Positions 16,853-25,740 of a stretch of DNA of 64,000 nucleotides are shown here, piece after piece. How positions within the stretch are numbered: position 1 is the stretch's first letter; each line of letters starts with the position of its first letter. Source of the stretch: Bacteroidetes bacterium 43-16 (lineage in GTDB: Bacteria; Bacteroidota; Bacteroidia; Chitinophagales; Chitinophagaceae); NCBI GenBank assembly GCA_001897525.1, contig MKTB01000004.1, positions 120,010 to 184,009 on the forward strand, written 5' to 3'. The position numbers and the translations under genes were made by a program. Below the pieces are notes generated by a model, which worked only from the letters and a program-made list of their open reading frames with translations, had not been told where the DNA came from and ran no database searches.

Positions 16853-18127
16853 ATGAAATTGCTTATTTACAGCCTTGTGCTGCCCATGCTCTGTTCACTT
16901 CCCCTCTCTGAACTACAGGCACAGAAGAAGCAAACGCTCTATTATCCCAATGGCAAAGTAGCTTTTGAAGGCAAATTCCATATGGCCTGGAATCAAACAG
17001 AAAGATTTCAAAACCCTGAACTCCTGGAGCAGGACCAGGACTTTAACAGGAATACTGAATTCGAGGAAGGAGAACGTATGCTGAATGCTTATAAAGATAT
17101 TATACCCAGCAAAGTGTATGAAGGTAAATGCAAGTATTATTATAATAATGGAAAGCTTTTTGCAGAAGGTACTTATACTTCCGGCTATAAAAACGGGAAC
17201 TTCAGGTTTTACTACCCGGATGGTAAGCTGGCGGCAAAGCGTACTTATGAATGGGGTATGGCCAGCGGTCACTGGGAATCCTGGGACGACAAAGGGCAGC
17301 TGAGCAGTTCTGCTTATTATAAGCCCATCCCCGATCATACGCTACAAAGGATAAATGATAAAAATATCTTGTTGAAACACAACCCGGATAATGAGATCAA
17401 GTTATTTTTCGGCATGGATTACGAGAATTTTTTTGATAGCTATAAAGAGCAAAATCTTTATGCACACAGCAAAAACCTCCGCGTTTTTGAAAAGTATGTC
17501 ACGAAGCAATTGTATCATAAAGCCATTAAAGAAGGCGATTTCAAGGTATGGGAAAACGGTAAGCCTTTCCTGGAAATGAGTTTTCATAATAATATACCTG
17601 TGGGTACCTGGCGGATATTCCGTAATGACCGGCCCGGCTTCGAGATTGTTTTTGAAGACGGGAAGATCATAAAAGCTACCGACTTCCTCAATGCAGAAAA
17701 CAATTTTGGCAGTCCTGAGTATCTTGCCCGGAAAAAGGAATTAGCCGGCCAATATACTGTTGGCAGCCCGGATGCAATAGATCCCGGGGTAATGGGAGTG
17801 CCCGGAGTAGCCCCCAGGGAAGAAATCTTCAGAACGGTACAGCAAATGCCGGAAGCAGATTATGATTTCAATCAATACATCAGTAATAATCTTAAAGCAC
17901 CAAAAGGGATCAGCGCTTATAAAGGAAGGCTTATCGTAGAATTTGTGGTGCGTAAGGATGGCCGTATAGATAATGTCCGTTCAGTAAGAAAAAGTGATGC
18001 AGGCCCGGCTTTGGTGGCAGAAGTGATCAAAGTGGTCAAAAAGATGCCTAAATGGAAACCGGGAAAACAAAACGGGCAGGCAGTCGATGTTTATTACAGT
18101 TTGCCGGTTAATATAAACCTCCAATAG
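16853..18127 (+). CDS. Exported MORN/YwqK-like repeat protein with TonB C-terminal domain
   Basis: A 424-residue exported protein. A signal peptide (MKLLIYSLVLPMLCSLPLS, cleavage near LQAQ) is followed by MORN/YwqK-like repeats. These have the form of YYPNGKVAFEGKF, YYNNGKLFAEGTY and YYPDGKLAAKRTY up to about residue 150. A further region with VWENGKPFLEMSF follows. A TonB C-terminal domain closes the protein from about residue 330 (VQQMPEADYDFNQYISNNLKAP, MPKWKPGKQNGQAV). This fusion is seen in Bacteroidota, but its role is not established. It shares a transcript with the preceding TonB-C protein. Confidence 0.85.
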   Translation: MKLLIYSLVLPMLCSLPLSELQAQKKQTLYYPNGKVAFEGKFHMAWNQTERFQNPELLEQDQDFNRNTEFEEGERMLNAYKDIIPSKVYEGKCKYYYNNGKLFAEGTYTSGYKNGNFRFYYPDGKLAAKRTYEWGMASGHWESWDDKGQLSSSAYYKPIPDHTLQRINDKNILLKHNPDNEIKLFFGMDYENFFDSYKEQNLYAHSKNLRVFEKYVTKQLYHKAIKEGDFKVWENGKPFLEMSFHNNIPVGTWRIFRNDRPGFEIVFEDGKIIKATDFLNAENNFGSPEYLARKKELAGQYTVGSPDAIDPGVMGVPGVAPREEIFRTVQQMPEADYDFNQYISNNLKAPKGISAYKGRLIVEFVVRKDGRIDNVRSVRKSDAGPALVAEVIKVVKKMPKWKPGKQNGQAVDVYYSLPVNINLQ

Positions 18128-18204
18128 CAATTTATATCAATCACATTATAAGGGAAATTTCTGAATAAGGCGTAAGAGTATCCCGGGGAAATGAGTTTTA
18201 AAAG

Positions 18205-18236
18205 ATAAAGCTGCAGGCAATTGCCTGCAGCTTTAT
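18205..18236. terminator. Bidirectional terminator, 32-base perfect palindrome
   Basis: ATAAAGCTGCAGGCAA and its exact reverse complement abut without a spacer. It lies between the convergent TonB-C operon and the DEAD-box gene and ends in A- and T-rich flanks. Confidence 0.8.
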
Positions 18237-18258
18237 TGTATCTAAATATAATCCGGGA

Positions 18259-20022
18259 TTAATTAAATGGTTTTCTCGCTTTTTGTCCGCGTTTTTCGCC
18301 ACCAAAATCACCTTTAGGCTTTTTATCGTAAGCATTGCCTTTGCTGTAGCCACCATCTCTGCGACCACCGCCATAACTACCACGATCGCGGCTACCGCCG
18401 CCGCCGCCGCCAAAGCTAGGTTTTTTATCCGCTTCTTCTACACGCACCTTACGGTTGTTGAATTTACGGGAATTAATATTTGCACTTATATAATCCAATG
18501 CATCTGCAGGAATATTAAAGAAGCTGCTCAATTCTCTTACGGTGATTCTTGTCACCAGTTTGCCATCAAAGTCTGTCTGATCAGTGATGAACTGTACCAG
18601 TTTACCGGCATTCAGGCCATCTTTGGTACCCAGGTTGATGAATAATCTTACAGAGCCATCTTTGCTCACGCTGGACCCTGGCTCTTTCTGTGAATAGCTG
18701 GAGTTAAGATCAGGTGCATCTTCATAGTCTGCAATCGTATCTTTTAATTGCAACCACAACAAGCGTTGGATCAGGTCATCTTTATCGATCTCAGCAAAAC
18801 GCTCAGAAATTGCCTGGCCCATTTTTTCGCTGAACTTCGCCTCACCCGCTACTTGTTCGATTTTTTCCATGAAATAAAACAGGCGCTTGCGCACTACTTC
18901 ATTACCATCAGGAATATCTGTTTTTGTAAATTTAGTTTTCGCTACGCGCTCTACTGCACGCATTCTGCCAATCTCTCTAGGCGTAACGATAGACATACAA
19001 ATACCGGATTTACCGGCACGTGCGGTACGACCACTACGGTGGGTATAACTTTCTACGTCTTCCGGTAATTCGTAATTGATTACGTGAGTAATGTCATTTA
19101 CGTCAATACCGCGCGCTGCAACGTCTGTAGCGACGATCGCCTGTAAAGAGCGACGTTTAAAGCGTTCCATAACTTTGGTACGCATCTTCTGGTCCATGTC
19201 GCCATGTAAAGGAGATACGTGGTATCCTTCACGCATCAGTTTTTCTGATACGTCCTGTGCATCCTGCTTGGTACGGGTAAAGATGATACCATAAATATCC
19301 GGAGCGAAATCCAATAAACGCTTCAAGGTATCATAACGCTGATGAGCACTTGTTACAAAGTATTGGTGATCGATATTTTCGTTGGTCACGTTTTCACGTG
19401 CAACGGCAACCTCTTTAGGGTCTTTCATAAAACGCTTGGCAATGCGCCTTACGTCATTATTCATTGTGGCAGAGAACAACCAGGAAGCTTCTTTAGCTTC
19501 TGCATTTTTAAGGATGAACTCGATATCGTCTCTGAAGCCCATGTTCAACATTTCATCGGCTTCATCTAATACTACTGTTCTTACGTTTTCCAGGTTGATC
19601 ACCCCGCGCTCCATCATGTCCATAAGACGGCCCGGAGTAGCTACGATGATTTGCGGACGACGTTTGATCTCCCTGATCTGAGCGCCGATGGGCGTACCAC
19701 CATATACTGCTACGATGCCTACACCACTTAAAAACTGGCTATACTTCACCAGTTCTTCCTGGATCTGCATACACAGTTCTCTTGTCGGACTTAATACCAG
19801 AGCTTGAACTTCAGAAAGCGACGTATCAATTTGGTTCAATAAGGGCAAGCCAAAAGCTGCCGTCTTACCTGTTCCTGTCTGTGCCAGGGCGGTAATGTCT
19901 ACATTTTCTCGAACCAAAAGGGGAATTGTCTCTTCCTGAATAGGGGATGGATTCTCGAATCCCATTGCCTTGACGGCCGCTACCAACTCTTCTTTTAATC
20001 CGAATTGTTCGAATTTATTCAT
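18259..20022 (-). CDS. deaD: DEAD-box ATP-dependent RNA helicase (DeaD/CsdA type)
   Basis: A 587-residue RNA helicase, probably in ribosome assembly and cold adaptation. Q motif FGLKEELVAAVKAMGFENPSPIQ, Walker A AQTGTGKTAAF, PTRELCMQ, the DEAD box in VVLDEADEML, SATMNN, and motif VI HRSGRTARAGKSG are intact. After the helicase core comes a DbpA-type RNA-binding domain (about residues 460-535, GLNAGKLVQFITDQ) and a glycine/arginine-rich tail (GGGGGGSRDRGSYGGGRR). It is transcribed from a TACCTTTG box 20 bases upstream and ends in a strong palindrome. Confidence 0.95.
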   Translation of the reverse strand: MNKFEQFGLKEELVAAVKAMGFENPSPIQEETIPLLVRENVDITALAQTGTGKTAAFGLPLLNQIDTSLSEVQALVLSPTRELCMQIQEELVKYSQFLSGVGIVAVYGGTPIGAQIREIKRRPQIIVATPGRLMDMMERGVINLENVRTVVLDEADEMLNMGFRDDIEFILKNAEAKEASWLFSATMNNDVRRIAKRFMKDPKEVAVARENVTNENIDHQYFVTSAHQRYDTLKRLLDFAPDIYGIIFTRTKQDAQDVSEKLMREGYHVSPLHGDMDQKMRTKVMERFKRRSLQAIVATDVAARGIDVNDITHVINYELPEDVESYTHRSGRTARAGKSGICMSIVTPREIGRMRAVERVAKTKFTKTDIPDGNEVVRKRLFYFMEKIEQVAGEAKFSEKMGQAISERFAEIDKDDLIQRLLWLQLKDTIADYEDAPDLNSSYSQKEPGSSVSKDGSVRLFINLGTKDGLNAGKLVQFITDQTDFDGKLVTRITVRELSSFFNIPADALDYISANINSRKFNNRKVRVEEADKKPSFGGGGGGSRDRGSYGGGRRDGGYSKGNAYDKKPKGDFGGEKRGQKARKPFN

Positions 20023-20042
20023 ATAAACTTTTAAATAAGCGG

Positions 20043-20050
20043 CAAAGGTA
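20043..20050 (-). promoter_or_regulatory. Bacteroidota -7 box for deaD
   Basis: TACCTTTG followed by GCCGC on the minus strand, 20 bases upstream of the ATG at 20022. Confidence 0.6.
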
Positions 20051-20199
20051 CGCTAATTAAATGGTATCAACTATTTTAATATAATAAATAGTATTAATTA
20101 GTAATATCGACAGCAAATCTTTGGCATAAATCCTGTTTATTGAAATATGCTATCTACATAGAGCACCGGTGGGAAGTAAGCACATCTTTAAAGGCGTAT

Positions 20200-21324
20200 T
20201 TATTGCTTTAAAACCTTAGCATACACCTGCATTGTTTCCGTGGAGAACTGAGCCGCAGAGAATCTTTGAGCATACTGTATTCCCTGTTCAACCTGCACTT
20301 GCTTTATAGCATCTTGTTTCCAGAGTTTAAGGATATGGCCGGCCAATGTACCGGCATCCTGCGGATCAAAATATAAGCTACCCGGCCCCCCGGCTTCTTC
20401 CAGGCAGCTGCCGGTAGCAGCAATCACCGGCACAAAGGATTTCAATGCTTCTATGACCGGGATGCCAAACCCTTCAAAAATGCTGGGGTAAACAAAGACC
20501 TCCGACAATTGGTACAGGGCAGGCAGATCTTTAAAGGATACCTGGTGCAATAGTTGCACCCTGTCTTTTAAGTTATGCTGCGCTATAAATGCGCTCAACT
20601 CTTCGGTATAAGGAGTGGTCTTGCCCACCAGCACCAAATGCACCTCAGGTGGTAATTGTAAAAGGGCGGCTAAAATGATCTTTGTATTCTTCCGGGTCTC
20701 TAAAGTACCTACGGAGAGCAGGAAATGAGGCGGCAACTCATATTTAGCCTGTACGGCCTGTTTCTGCTGGGGACTGGCTGCCACAGAGAATACCGGGTCA
20801 CAATCCTGGTAGACCACCTCAATTTTTGTGGGATCAATAGAATAGAACTGTACCAGGTCGCGCTTGGTTTGCTCGCTGATCGCGATAATGCGGTCTGCTT
20901 TGTTGCAGGCAGCAAGTGTCTTCTTACGGTATATTTTACGATCTATCGTGGAATACAATTCAGGAAAACGTTCATAGATCAGGTCATGTATCGTCACTAC
21001 ATACTTAACCCCCAGCGGCTTTTTTCCGAGAGGTAATTCCGCACTCAGGCCATGATAGACCTGTGTATTATTTTTTAACAGAGATCGCTTTATGCCCCAG
21101 CTTCTCCAGAATGCAGCAGGTAGCATTGTATCATTCTCAATTAAGGATACCTTATCCCATTGTCTACATTGGTCGAACAGGCTGTGCTCTTTTAAACGGG
21201 GAACATACAATTGAATAGTATGTTCCGGGTAGTTGACCTGCAAAGCTTCGACCAGGTTGCGGCTGTAATTGCCTAAACCGGTACGATTGTAAAAAGCACG
21301 CTTTGCATCAAAACCAATATTCAT
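20200..21324 (-). CDS. Glycosyltransferase family 4 protein
   Basis: GT-B fold glycosyltransferase of 374 residues, retaining GT4 type. The N-terminal domain starts NIGFDAKRAFYNRTGLGNYSRNLVEAL. The C-terminal domain has LLSVGTLETRKNTKIILAAL and the donor-binding EFVYPSIFEGFGIPVIEAL-type motif (here VFVYPSIFEGFGIPVIEA), followed by GSCLEEAGG. These are typical of mannosyl- or other hexosyltransferases. The gene is alone on its strand with no polysaccharide cluster around it, so the acceptor is unknown. A TACTTTCG box ends 5 bases before the ATG. Confidence 0.9.
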   Translation of the reverse strand: MNIGFDAKRAFYNRTGLGNYSRNLVEALQVNYPEHTIQLYVPRLKEHSLFDQCRQWDKVSLIENDTMLPAAFWRSWGIKRSLLKNNTQVYHGLSAELPLGKKPLGVKYVVTIHDLIYERFPELYSTIDRKIYRKKTLAACNKADRIIAISEQTKRDLVQFYSIDPTKIEVVYQDCDPVFSVAASPQQKQAVQAKYELPPHFLLSVGTLETRKNTKIILAALLQLPPEVHLVLVGKTTPYTEELSAFIAQHNLKDRVQLLHQVSFKDLPALYQLSEVFVYPSIFEGFGIPVIEALKSFVPVIAATGSCLEEAGGPGSLYFDPQDAGTLAGHILKLWKQDAIKQVQVEQGIQYAQRFSAAQFSTETMQVYAKVLKQ

Positions 21325-21329
21325 AAAAA

Positions 21330-21337
21330 CGAAAGTA
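21330..21337 (-). promoter_or_regulatory. Possible -7 box for the GT4 gene, very near the start codon
   Basis: TACTTTCG on the minus strand differs from TAnnTTTG at one base. It ends 5 bases upstream of the ATG at 21324, so the transcript may be leaderless. Confidence 0.4.
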
Positions 21338-21426
21338 GGAATTAATCATCATTTTTGCTCGTTCCTCTAAGCCTGTACCTCAATTCAGCTACGATTGTAG
21401 TATTTGTTGAAGTGAGAAAGATAGCA

Positions 21427-23121
21427 TTAAAAAGGAGGCTCAGAAGTAAAGGTCATTTCCTGCAGCGTAACCGGGTGTTTTATGGTCAGGCTCTGCGCAT
21501 GCAAGTGTAAGCGGTCTGCTTTAGTACCATATAAGTCATCGCCCAGGATGGGTATATTCAATCCCAGATGATGGGCACAGTGCATCCGCAACTGGTGGGT
21601 ACGCCCGGTGATGGGGAATAATTGTATCCGGGTCTGCTGGCCGCTCACGCTTAGTTTTTTCCATTCTGTAACCGCAGGTTTGCCATATTCATAACACACC
21701 ACCTGGTGCGGGCGGTTATCCAGGTCTACACGCAGCGGCAGGTCTATCCGGCCCTCATCTCCGGCCAGCACACCGTCTAGTACTGCTATGTAAGATTTCC
21801 TGGTTGTCTTCTTGATAAACTGTGCCTGCAGATATTCATGGGCTTCTTTGGTCTTCCCGGCGATCAGGATACCGGAAGTGGCCATATCCAGCCGATGTAC
21901 CAATAAAGGCCCTGTAGCATGCGGATAACGTTTTTGCAATATTTCCAGGACAGAGATTTGTGCTATTTTCCCCGGTACCGAAAGCATCTCTCCAGGTTTG
22001 TCCAGGACCAGGATCTGCTCATCTTCATAAATAGTTTTGAGTTCCCCTCCCAGGTCCTGCTGTATCTCCATAGGGTTAGGGTCCATCTCTACACCCTGCA
22101 GCATATGTGCCAGGATCGGTTCACATTTACCCCGGCAGGCGGCATAAAAGTGACCATGCTTCCTGATCTCTGAAGCAGGAGAAGCCCCCCACCAGAATTC
22201 TGCAAAGGCCAGGGGTTTTAACTGGTGCTGGAAGGCAAACTGCAGCATTTTGGGTGCGGCACATTCGCCCGCTCCGGAAGGCGGATTATCGAATGCGGTA
22301 TGGTCAAAAATATCTTTTACATTTTTTAATGCTCCATACTGGTCCAGGAAGTTATACTGTGCAAACAAGCGCTCCTGCAGATCTGCAGACTTTGCTTTAC
22401 GCTCCTCTTTCAGGGCTTCAATTTGCGCCAGTAGCTGGTCCAGGGCGGCCTGTTCCGGTGCAGCCTGTTCTTTCCAATATCTTTGCATGAATTTAAATTC
22501 CCCTTGCTCTCTTACGCTTTCCTGCCTCAGGTCTTCCAGCAGATCGGCCCTGCCTGCTTCACAAAGTGCAAATTCTGCATCTGTTCTTTGCAGGCGACGC
22601 CTGGCCTTATTGGCTTTTATCCTGTTTTTGACTTCAAGCAGGTCTGCCTGGCCCAATGCCAGTTTTTCCGCTAACTTTTCCCGGGCAATTTGCAATTCCG
22701 GGGACTGCTCAAGCGCCTCAATCGCTTCATTGATGCGGCTAATGAGCTCTTCTCCCTTCAGAAAAAAGCTATCGGGGGCCAGCATATCAAAGATCGGGGG
22801 CACAAAGCGGGAATGGGTATTTTTATTGGCGAGTTTTCCGGAAAATGCGGTCAGGTAACCGACAGCCCCGTCCGGTCTTTGCACCAGCATGACCCCGAAC
22901 ATTTTCCCGATGACGAGGCCGGTAAGCGCAGCATCCAGCCCGAAGTTATGTTGCCATTCTGTTTGGGTAGTGATGTATTCCTGCAATTCCCCGGCCGCTT
23001 CCAGGCAGAGCGCATGGGGCTCATGATAAAAAGGAAAGTTGAAACGCCCCGGAAGTTCCGAAGCATCTATCGTTCTTTTAAAATCTATCCAACATTCTTC
23101 GAGGGAAACTGCAGCTGCCAT
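21427..23121 (-). CDS. RluA-family pseudouridine synthase with long N-terminal extension
   Basis: A 564-residue protein with the RluA catalytic domain in its C-terminal 220 residues. The catalytic aspartate is in LVHRLDMATSGILIAGKT, and the RTHQLRMHCAHHLG motif follows. The N-terminal 350 residues contain a coiled coil of E, R, K and A residues (about 165-270) and a segment with GAGECAAPKMLQFAF and ACRGKCEPILAHML, which carries clustered cysteines. Standard RluA enzymes are 220-330 residues. This long form occurs in Bacteroidota and some other phyla, and its target RNA is not known to me. Its promoter box is TAATTTTG at 23138-23145. Confidence 0.9.
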   Translation of the reverse strand: MAAAVSLEECWIDFKRTIDASELPGRFNFPFYHEPHALCLEAAGELQEYITTQTEWQHNFGLDAALTGLVIGKMFGVMLVQRPDGAVGYLTAFSGKLANKNTHSRFVPPIFDMLAPDSFFLKGEELISRINEAIEALEQSPELQIAREKLAEKLALGQADLLEVKNRIKANKARRRLQRTDAEFALCEAGRADLLEDLRQESVREQGEFKFMQRYWKEQAAPEQAALDQLLAQIEALKEERKAKSADLQERLFAQYNFLDQYGALKNVKDIFDHTAFDNPPSGAGECAAPKMLQFAFQHQLKPLAFAEFWWGASPASEIRKHGHFYAACRGKCEPILAHMLQGVEMDPNPMEIQQDLGGELKTIYEDEQILVLDKPGEMLSVPGKIAQISVLEILQKRYPHATGPLLVHRLDMATSGILIAGKTKEAHEYLQAQFIKKTTRKSYIAVLDGVLAGDEGRIDLPLRVDLDNRPHQVVCYEYGKPAVTEWKKLSVSGQQTRIQLFPITGRTHQLRMHCAHHLGLNIPILGDDLYGTKADRLHLHAQSLTIKHPVTLQEMTFTSEPPF

Positions 23122-23137
23122 AATATAAAATCAGGTC

Positions 23138-23145
23138 CAAAATTA
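23138..23145 (-). promoter_or_regulatory. Bacteroidota -7 box for the RluA-type gene
   Basis: TAATTTTG on the minus strand fits TAnnTTTG and lies 16 bases upstream of the ATG at 23121. Confidence 0.5.
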
Positions 23146-23239
23146 GTAATAATAAATTTCTCAATCGCTAACGATTGCTTATGTTTGCTTAGCGGCATTT
23201 CTGAAGCCGCCTACTGACATTAGTCCATCAAATAATTAT

Positions 23240-24223
23240 TTGATCTTGAGACCATTACCCGACATAGAGATTTTAGTAAACGGTATTCTTAACGGTGATA
23301 TCGCTTTATTGAGCAGGGCGATCACCCTTATTGAATCCACACACCCGGTACACCAGGCCCTGGCAGCGAAGCTGCTGGACCGTGTATTGCCCTACAGTGG
23401 CAAAGCCATGCGTATCGGGATAACCGGTGTGCCCGGTGTGGGCAAGAGTACTTTTATAGAATCTTTTGGCATGCACCTGATCGGCCTGGGCAAAAAGGTG
23501 GCGGTACTGGCCATAGATCCCAGCAGCAACATCAGTAAAGGGAGTATCCTGGGCGACAAGACCAGGATGGAACAGCTTTCTGTAGCACCCAATGCCTTTA
23601 TCAGGCCATCGGCAGCGGCAGGCAGCCTGGGTGGCCTTACCTATAAGACCCGTGAAGCCAGCTTGCTTTGTGAAGCTGCAGGATTTGATATCATCATCAT
23701 AGAAACGGTGGGCGTAGGGCAAAGCGAGACAGAGGTGCGCAATATCTGTGATTTCTTCTTATTACTCATGCTGGCGGGTGCCGGTGATGAACTGCAAGGT
23801 ATCAAGCGCGGCATTATGGAAATGGCCGATGGCCTGGTGATCACCAAGGCGGACGGGGCCAATGTGCAGAAGGCAAAATCTGCGCGCTCGGAATATGCCC
23901 GTGCCCTGCATTTTTTACCGCCTCATGTTTCGGGATGGTACCCGGAGGTAAGCATCTGCTCTTCGATAGACGGCAGCGGCATAGAAGCGGTCTACGCTAT
24001 GATAGAAAAGTTTGAACAGCACCAGGTGAGCAATGGTTATTTTGAAACAAGGAGAAAGGAGCAAAACCTGAGCGCTTTCCGGCGCTTGCTCCGGGAAGTT
24101 TTATACCAGCACCTGCTGAGCCGGAACGGGCTTAAGGAGCACATCAGCAGCCTGGAGCAGGCGGTAGCCGATGGGCGGCAAAACCCTTACTCCGCGGTAT
24201 TGGATATTCAAAAAACGCTGTAA
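23240..24223 (+). CDS. meaB: Methylmalonyl-CoA mutase-associated GTPase MeaB
   Basis: G3E-type GTPase chaperone that loads and protects the adenosylcobalamin cofactor of methylmalonyl-CoA mutase. Walker A is GVPGVGKSTFIE, followed by AIDPSSNISKGSILGDKTRM and the family segment IIIETVGVGQSE, then a GTP-specificity motif near VITKADGAN. 327 residues is the usual size. The start is uncertain: there is no ATG. TTG at 23240 gives MILRPLPDIEILV, and TTG at 23246 is two codons later. The mutase genes are not in the window, but an ATP:cobalamin adenosyltransferase lies at 53.4 kb. Confidence 0.94.
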   Translation: MILRPLPDIEILVNGILNGDIALLSRAITLIESTHPVHQALAAKLLDRVLPYSGKAMRIGITGVPGVGKSTFIESFGMHLIGLGKKVAVLAIDPSSNISKGSILGDKTRMEQLSVAPNAFIRPSAAAGSLGGLTYKTREASLLCEAAGFDIIIIETVGVGQSETEVRNICDFFLLLMLAGAGDELQGIKRGIMEMADGLVITKADGANVQKAKSARSEYARALHFLPPHVSGWYPEVSICSSIDGSGIEAVYAMIEKFEQHQVSNGYFETRRKEQNLSAFRRLLREVLYQHLLSRNGLKEHISSLEQAVADGRQNPYSAVLDIQKTL

Positions 24224-24286
24224 ATAGTTAAAGGCTTATTCCCAAAAGAGCATAGGTTGCCCTGAAAGATAAATTGCGAAAAATAA

Positions 24287-24313
24287 AAAAGAGACCGTAG
24301 AATGGTCTCTTTT
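24287..24313. terminator. Terminator after meaB
   Basis: Perfect 10-bp inverted repeat AAAAGAGACC / GGTCTCTTTT with a 7-base loop, preceded by A-rich and followed by T-rich sequence. It serves meaB. Confidence 0.8.
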
Positions 24314-24324
24314 TGTCCGATTAT

Positions 24325-24381
24325 TGATGTCCTGCTGAACGCGGAGCAGCTCCATACTTCGACAGGCTCAGTATGACATGA
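24325..24381. repeat. REP-like dispersed repeat, hairpin-forming
   Basis: The 57-base element contains CTTCGACAGGCTCAGTATGA near its right end, a sequence type I recognise as a common dispersed intergenic repeat in Bacteroidota and other groups. Its two ends (TGATGTCCTGCTGA / TCAGTATGACATGA) pair at 11 of 14 positions, so it folds. It lies between the convergent meaB and aspartate aminotransferase genes. The dispersed nature cannot be shown from one copy. Confidence 0.5.
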
Positions 24382-24387
24382 TTATTA

Positions 24388-25581
24388 TTAAGAAAGTGTA
24401 CTCACGGCTGCTTTGATGCGCTTAACGGCTTCCTGAAGCTGTGCCATAGAGGCCGCGTAAGAGAAACGGATACAATCGTCACTACCAAATGCAGCCCCGC
24501 TCACACCGCTTACATGACCTGTATTCAACAGGAATATAGCAAAGTCATCGGCATTTTGAATCACACGTCCTTTTGCATCTTTTTTACCGAAATAGTAAGA
24601 GATATCGGGGAAAGCATAAAAGGCACCTTCGGGCTCTACTACCTTAAATCCTGCTATACCGGATAGCGCTTCAATAAAATAGGCTCTTCTTTCTTTAAAG
24701 GCTTGTGTCATAGCTATGGAAGGCCCCTGGTCTTCGAGCAATGCGGCCACAGCAGCATGTTGTGCTATAGAATTGGTGCCTGATGTAAACTGGCCCTGTA
24801 TCTTTTCACAGGCTTTCACCATAGCTTCCGGTGCTGCGATATAGCCCAGTCTCCAGCCGGTCATGGCATAGCCTTTGGCAAAGCCATTCACAAGGATCAC
24901 CTGGTCTTTGATGGCCTCAAATTGTGCTATGCTTTCATGCTTGCCCACATAATTAATGAGTTCATAGATCTCGTCGCTGATGACGGTGATCTGCGGATGT
25001 TTTTCAATCACTTTTGCAATGGCTTCCAACTCTGCTTTGCTGTACACCGCTCCTGAAGGGTTACAGGGAGAGGAGAACATCAGTAGCCTTGACTTTTCTG
25101 TAATGGCCGCTTCCAGTTTTTCTGCGGTCATCTTAAAGTGGTCTTCAATACCGCAGGGAATATATTTCACCACACCCTGGGCCAGTTCTACCTGTGCCGC
25201 ATAGGTCACCCAGAAAGGGGTGGGAATGATGGCTTCGTCACCCGGATTGATGGTGGCCAGGACGGCATTTACCAGGGACTGCTTGGCTCCTGTAGACACC
25301 AAAATATTTTCAGGTTTATAATCCAGGCCATTATCCCGTTTCAGTTTGGTACAGATCGCCTTTCTCAGGTCCATGATACCGGCTACGGGTGTGTATTTGG
25401 TATAACCGGCATCCAGTGCGCGCTTTGCGGCATCTTTGATATGCTCCGGGGTGTCAAAGTCCGGTTCTCCAAGACTGAGGCTGATGATGTCTATACCTTG
25501 TGCGGTAAGCTCCCTGCCCAGCTTTGCCATTAATAAAGTTTGCGGTTCGTTAAACCTGTCTACAAACTGAGAAATCTGCAT
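24388..25581 (-). CDS. Pyridoxal-phosphate aminotransferase, aspartate aminotransferase type
   Basis: Fold-type I aminotransferase of 397 residues, subclass Ib, starting MQISQFVDRFNEPQTLLMAKLGREL. The conserved asparagine lies in SSPCNPSGAVY, the PLP lysine in NGFAKGYAMTGWRLGYIAA, and the substrate-carboxylate arginine in IRFSYAASMAQL. It probably interconverts aspartate and oxaloacetate. Bacterial enzymes of this subclass can also use prephenate. It is monocistronic with a TATCTTTG box 25 bases upstream. Confidence 0.94.
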   Translation of the reverse strand: MQISQFVDRFNEPQTLLMAKLGRELTAQGIDIISLSLGEPDFDTPEHIKDAAKRALDAGYTKYTPVAGIMDLRKAICTKLKRDNGLDYKPENILVSTGAKQSLVNAVLATINPGDEAIIPTPFWVTYAAQVELAQGVVKYIPCGIEDHFKMTAEKLEAAITEKSRLLMFSSPCNPSGAVYSKAELEAIAKVIEKHPQITVISDEIYELINYVGKHESIAQFEAIKDQVILVNGFAKGYAMTGWRLGYIAAPEAMVKACEKIQGQFTSGTNSIAQHAAVAALLEDQGPSIAMTQAFKERRAYFIEALSGIAGFKVVEPEGAFYAFPDISYYFGKKDAKGRVIQNADDFAIFLLNTGHVSGVSGAAFGSDDCIRFSYAASMAQLQEAVKRIKAAVSTLS

Positions 25582-25606
25582 ATCAAAAATATTTTTTGTT
25601 GTTGAA

Positions 25607-25614
25607 CAAAGATA
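25607..25614 (-). promoter_or_regulatory. Bacteroidota -7 box for the aminotransferase gene
   Basis: TATCTTTG on the minus strand fits TAnnTTTG, 25 bases upstream of the ATG at 25581. Confidence 0.6.
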
Positions 25615-25706
25615 ATAGAAATAATATGCGCAATTTAGGGAATCCCCGGCTCATTACCTGATTGAAAAATTTATGCCTCCCGGCCGCCGCATTGCCTGCT
25701 TTTAGC

Positions 25707-25714
25707 TAAATTTG
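25707..25714 (+). promoter_or_regulatory. Bacteroidota -7 box for hisS
   Basis: TAAATTTG followed by CCAC fits TAnnTTTG and ends 26 bases before the hisS ATG. Confidence 0.6.
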
Positions 25715-25740
25715 CCACACATTTTTCAATATCATTATTT

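Noticed and set aside
18198..18413. Alanine-rich minus-strand frame at the 3' end of the DEAD-box gene
   Set aside because: It is a shadow of the glycine-rich tail codons in another frame.
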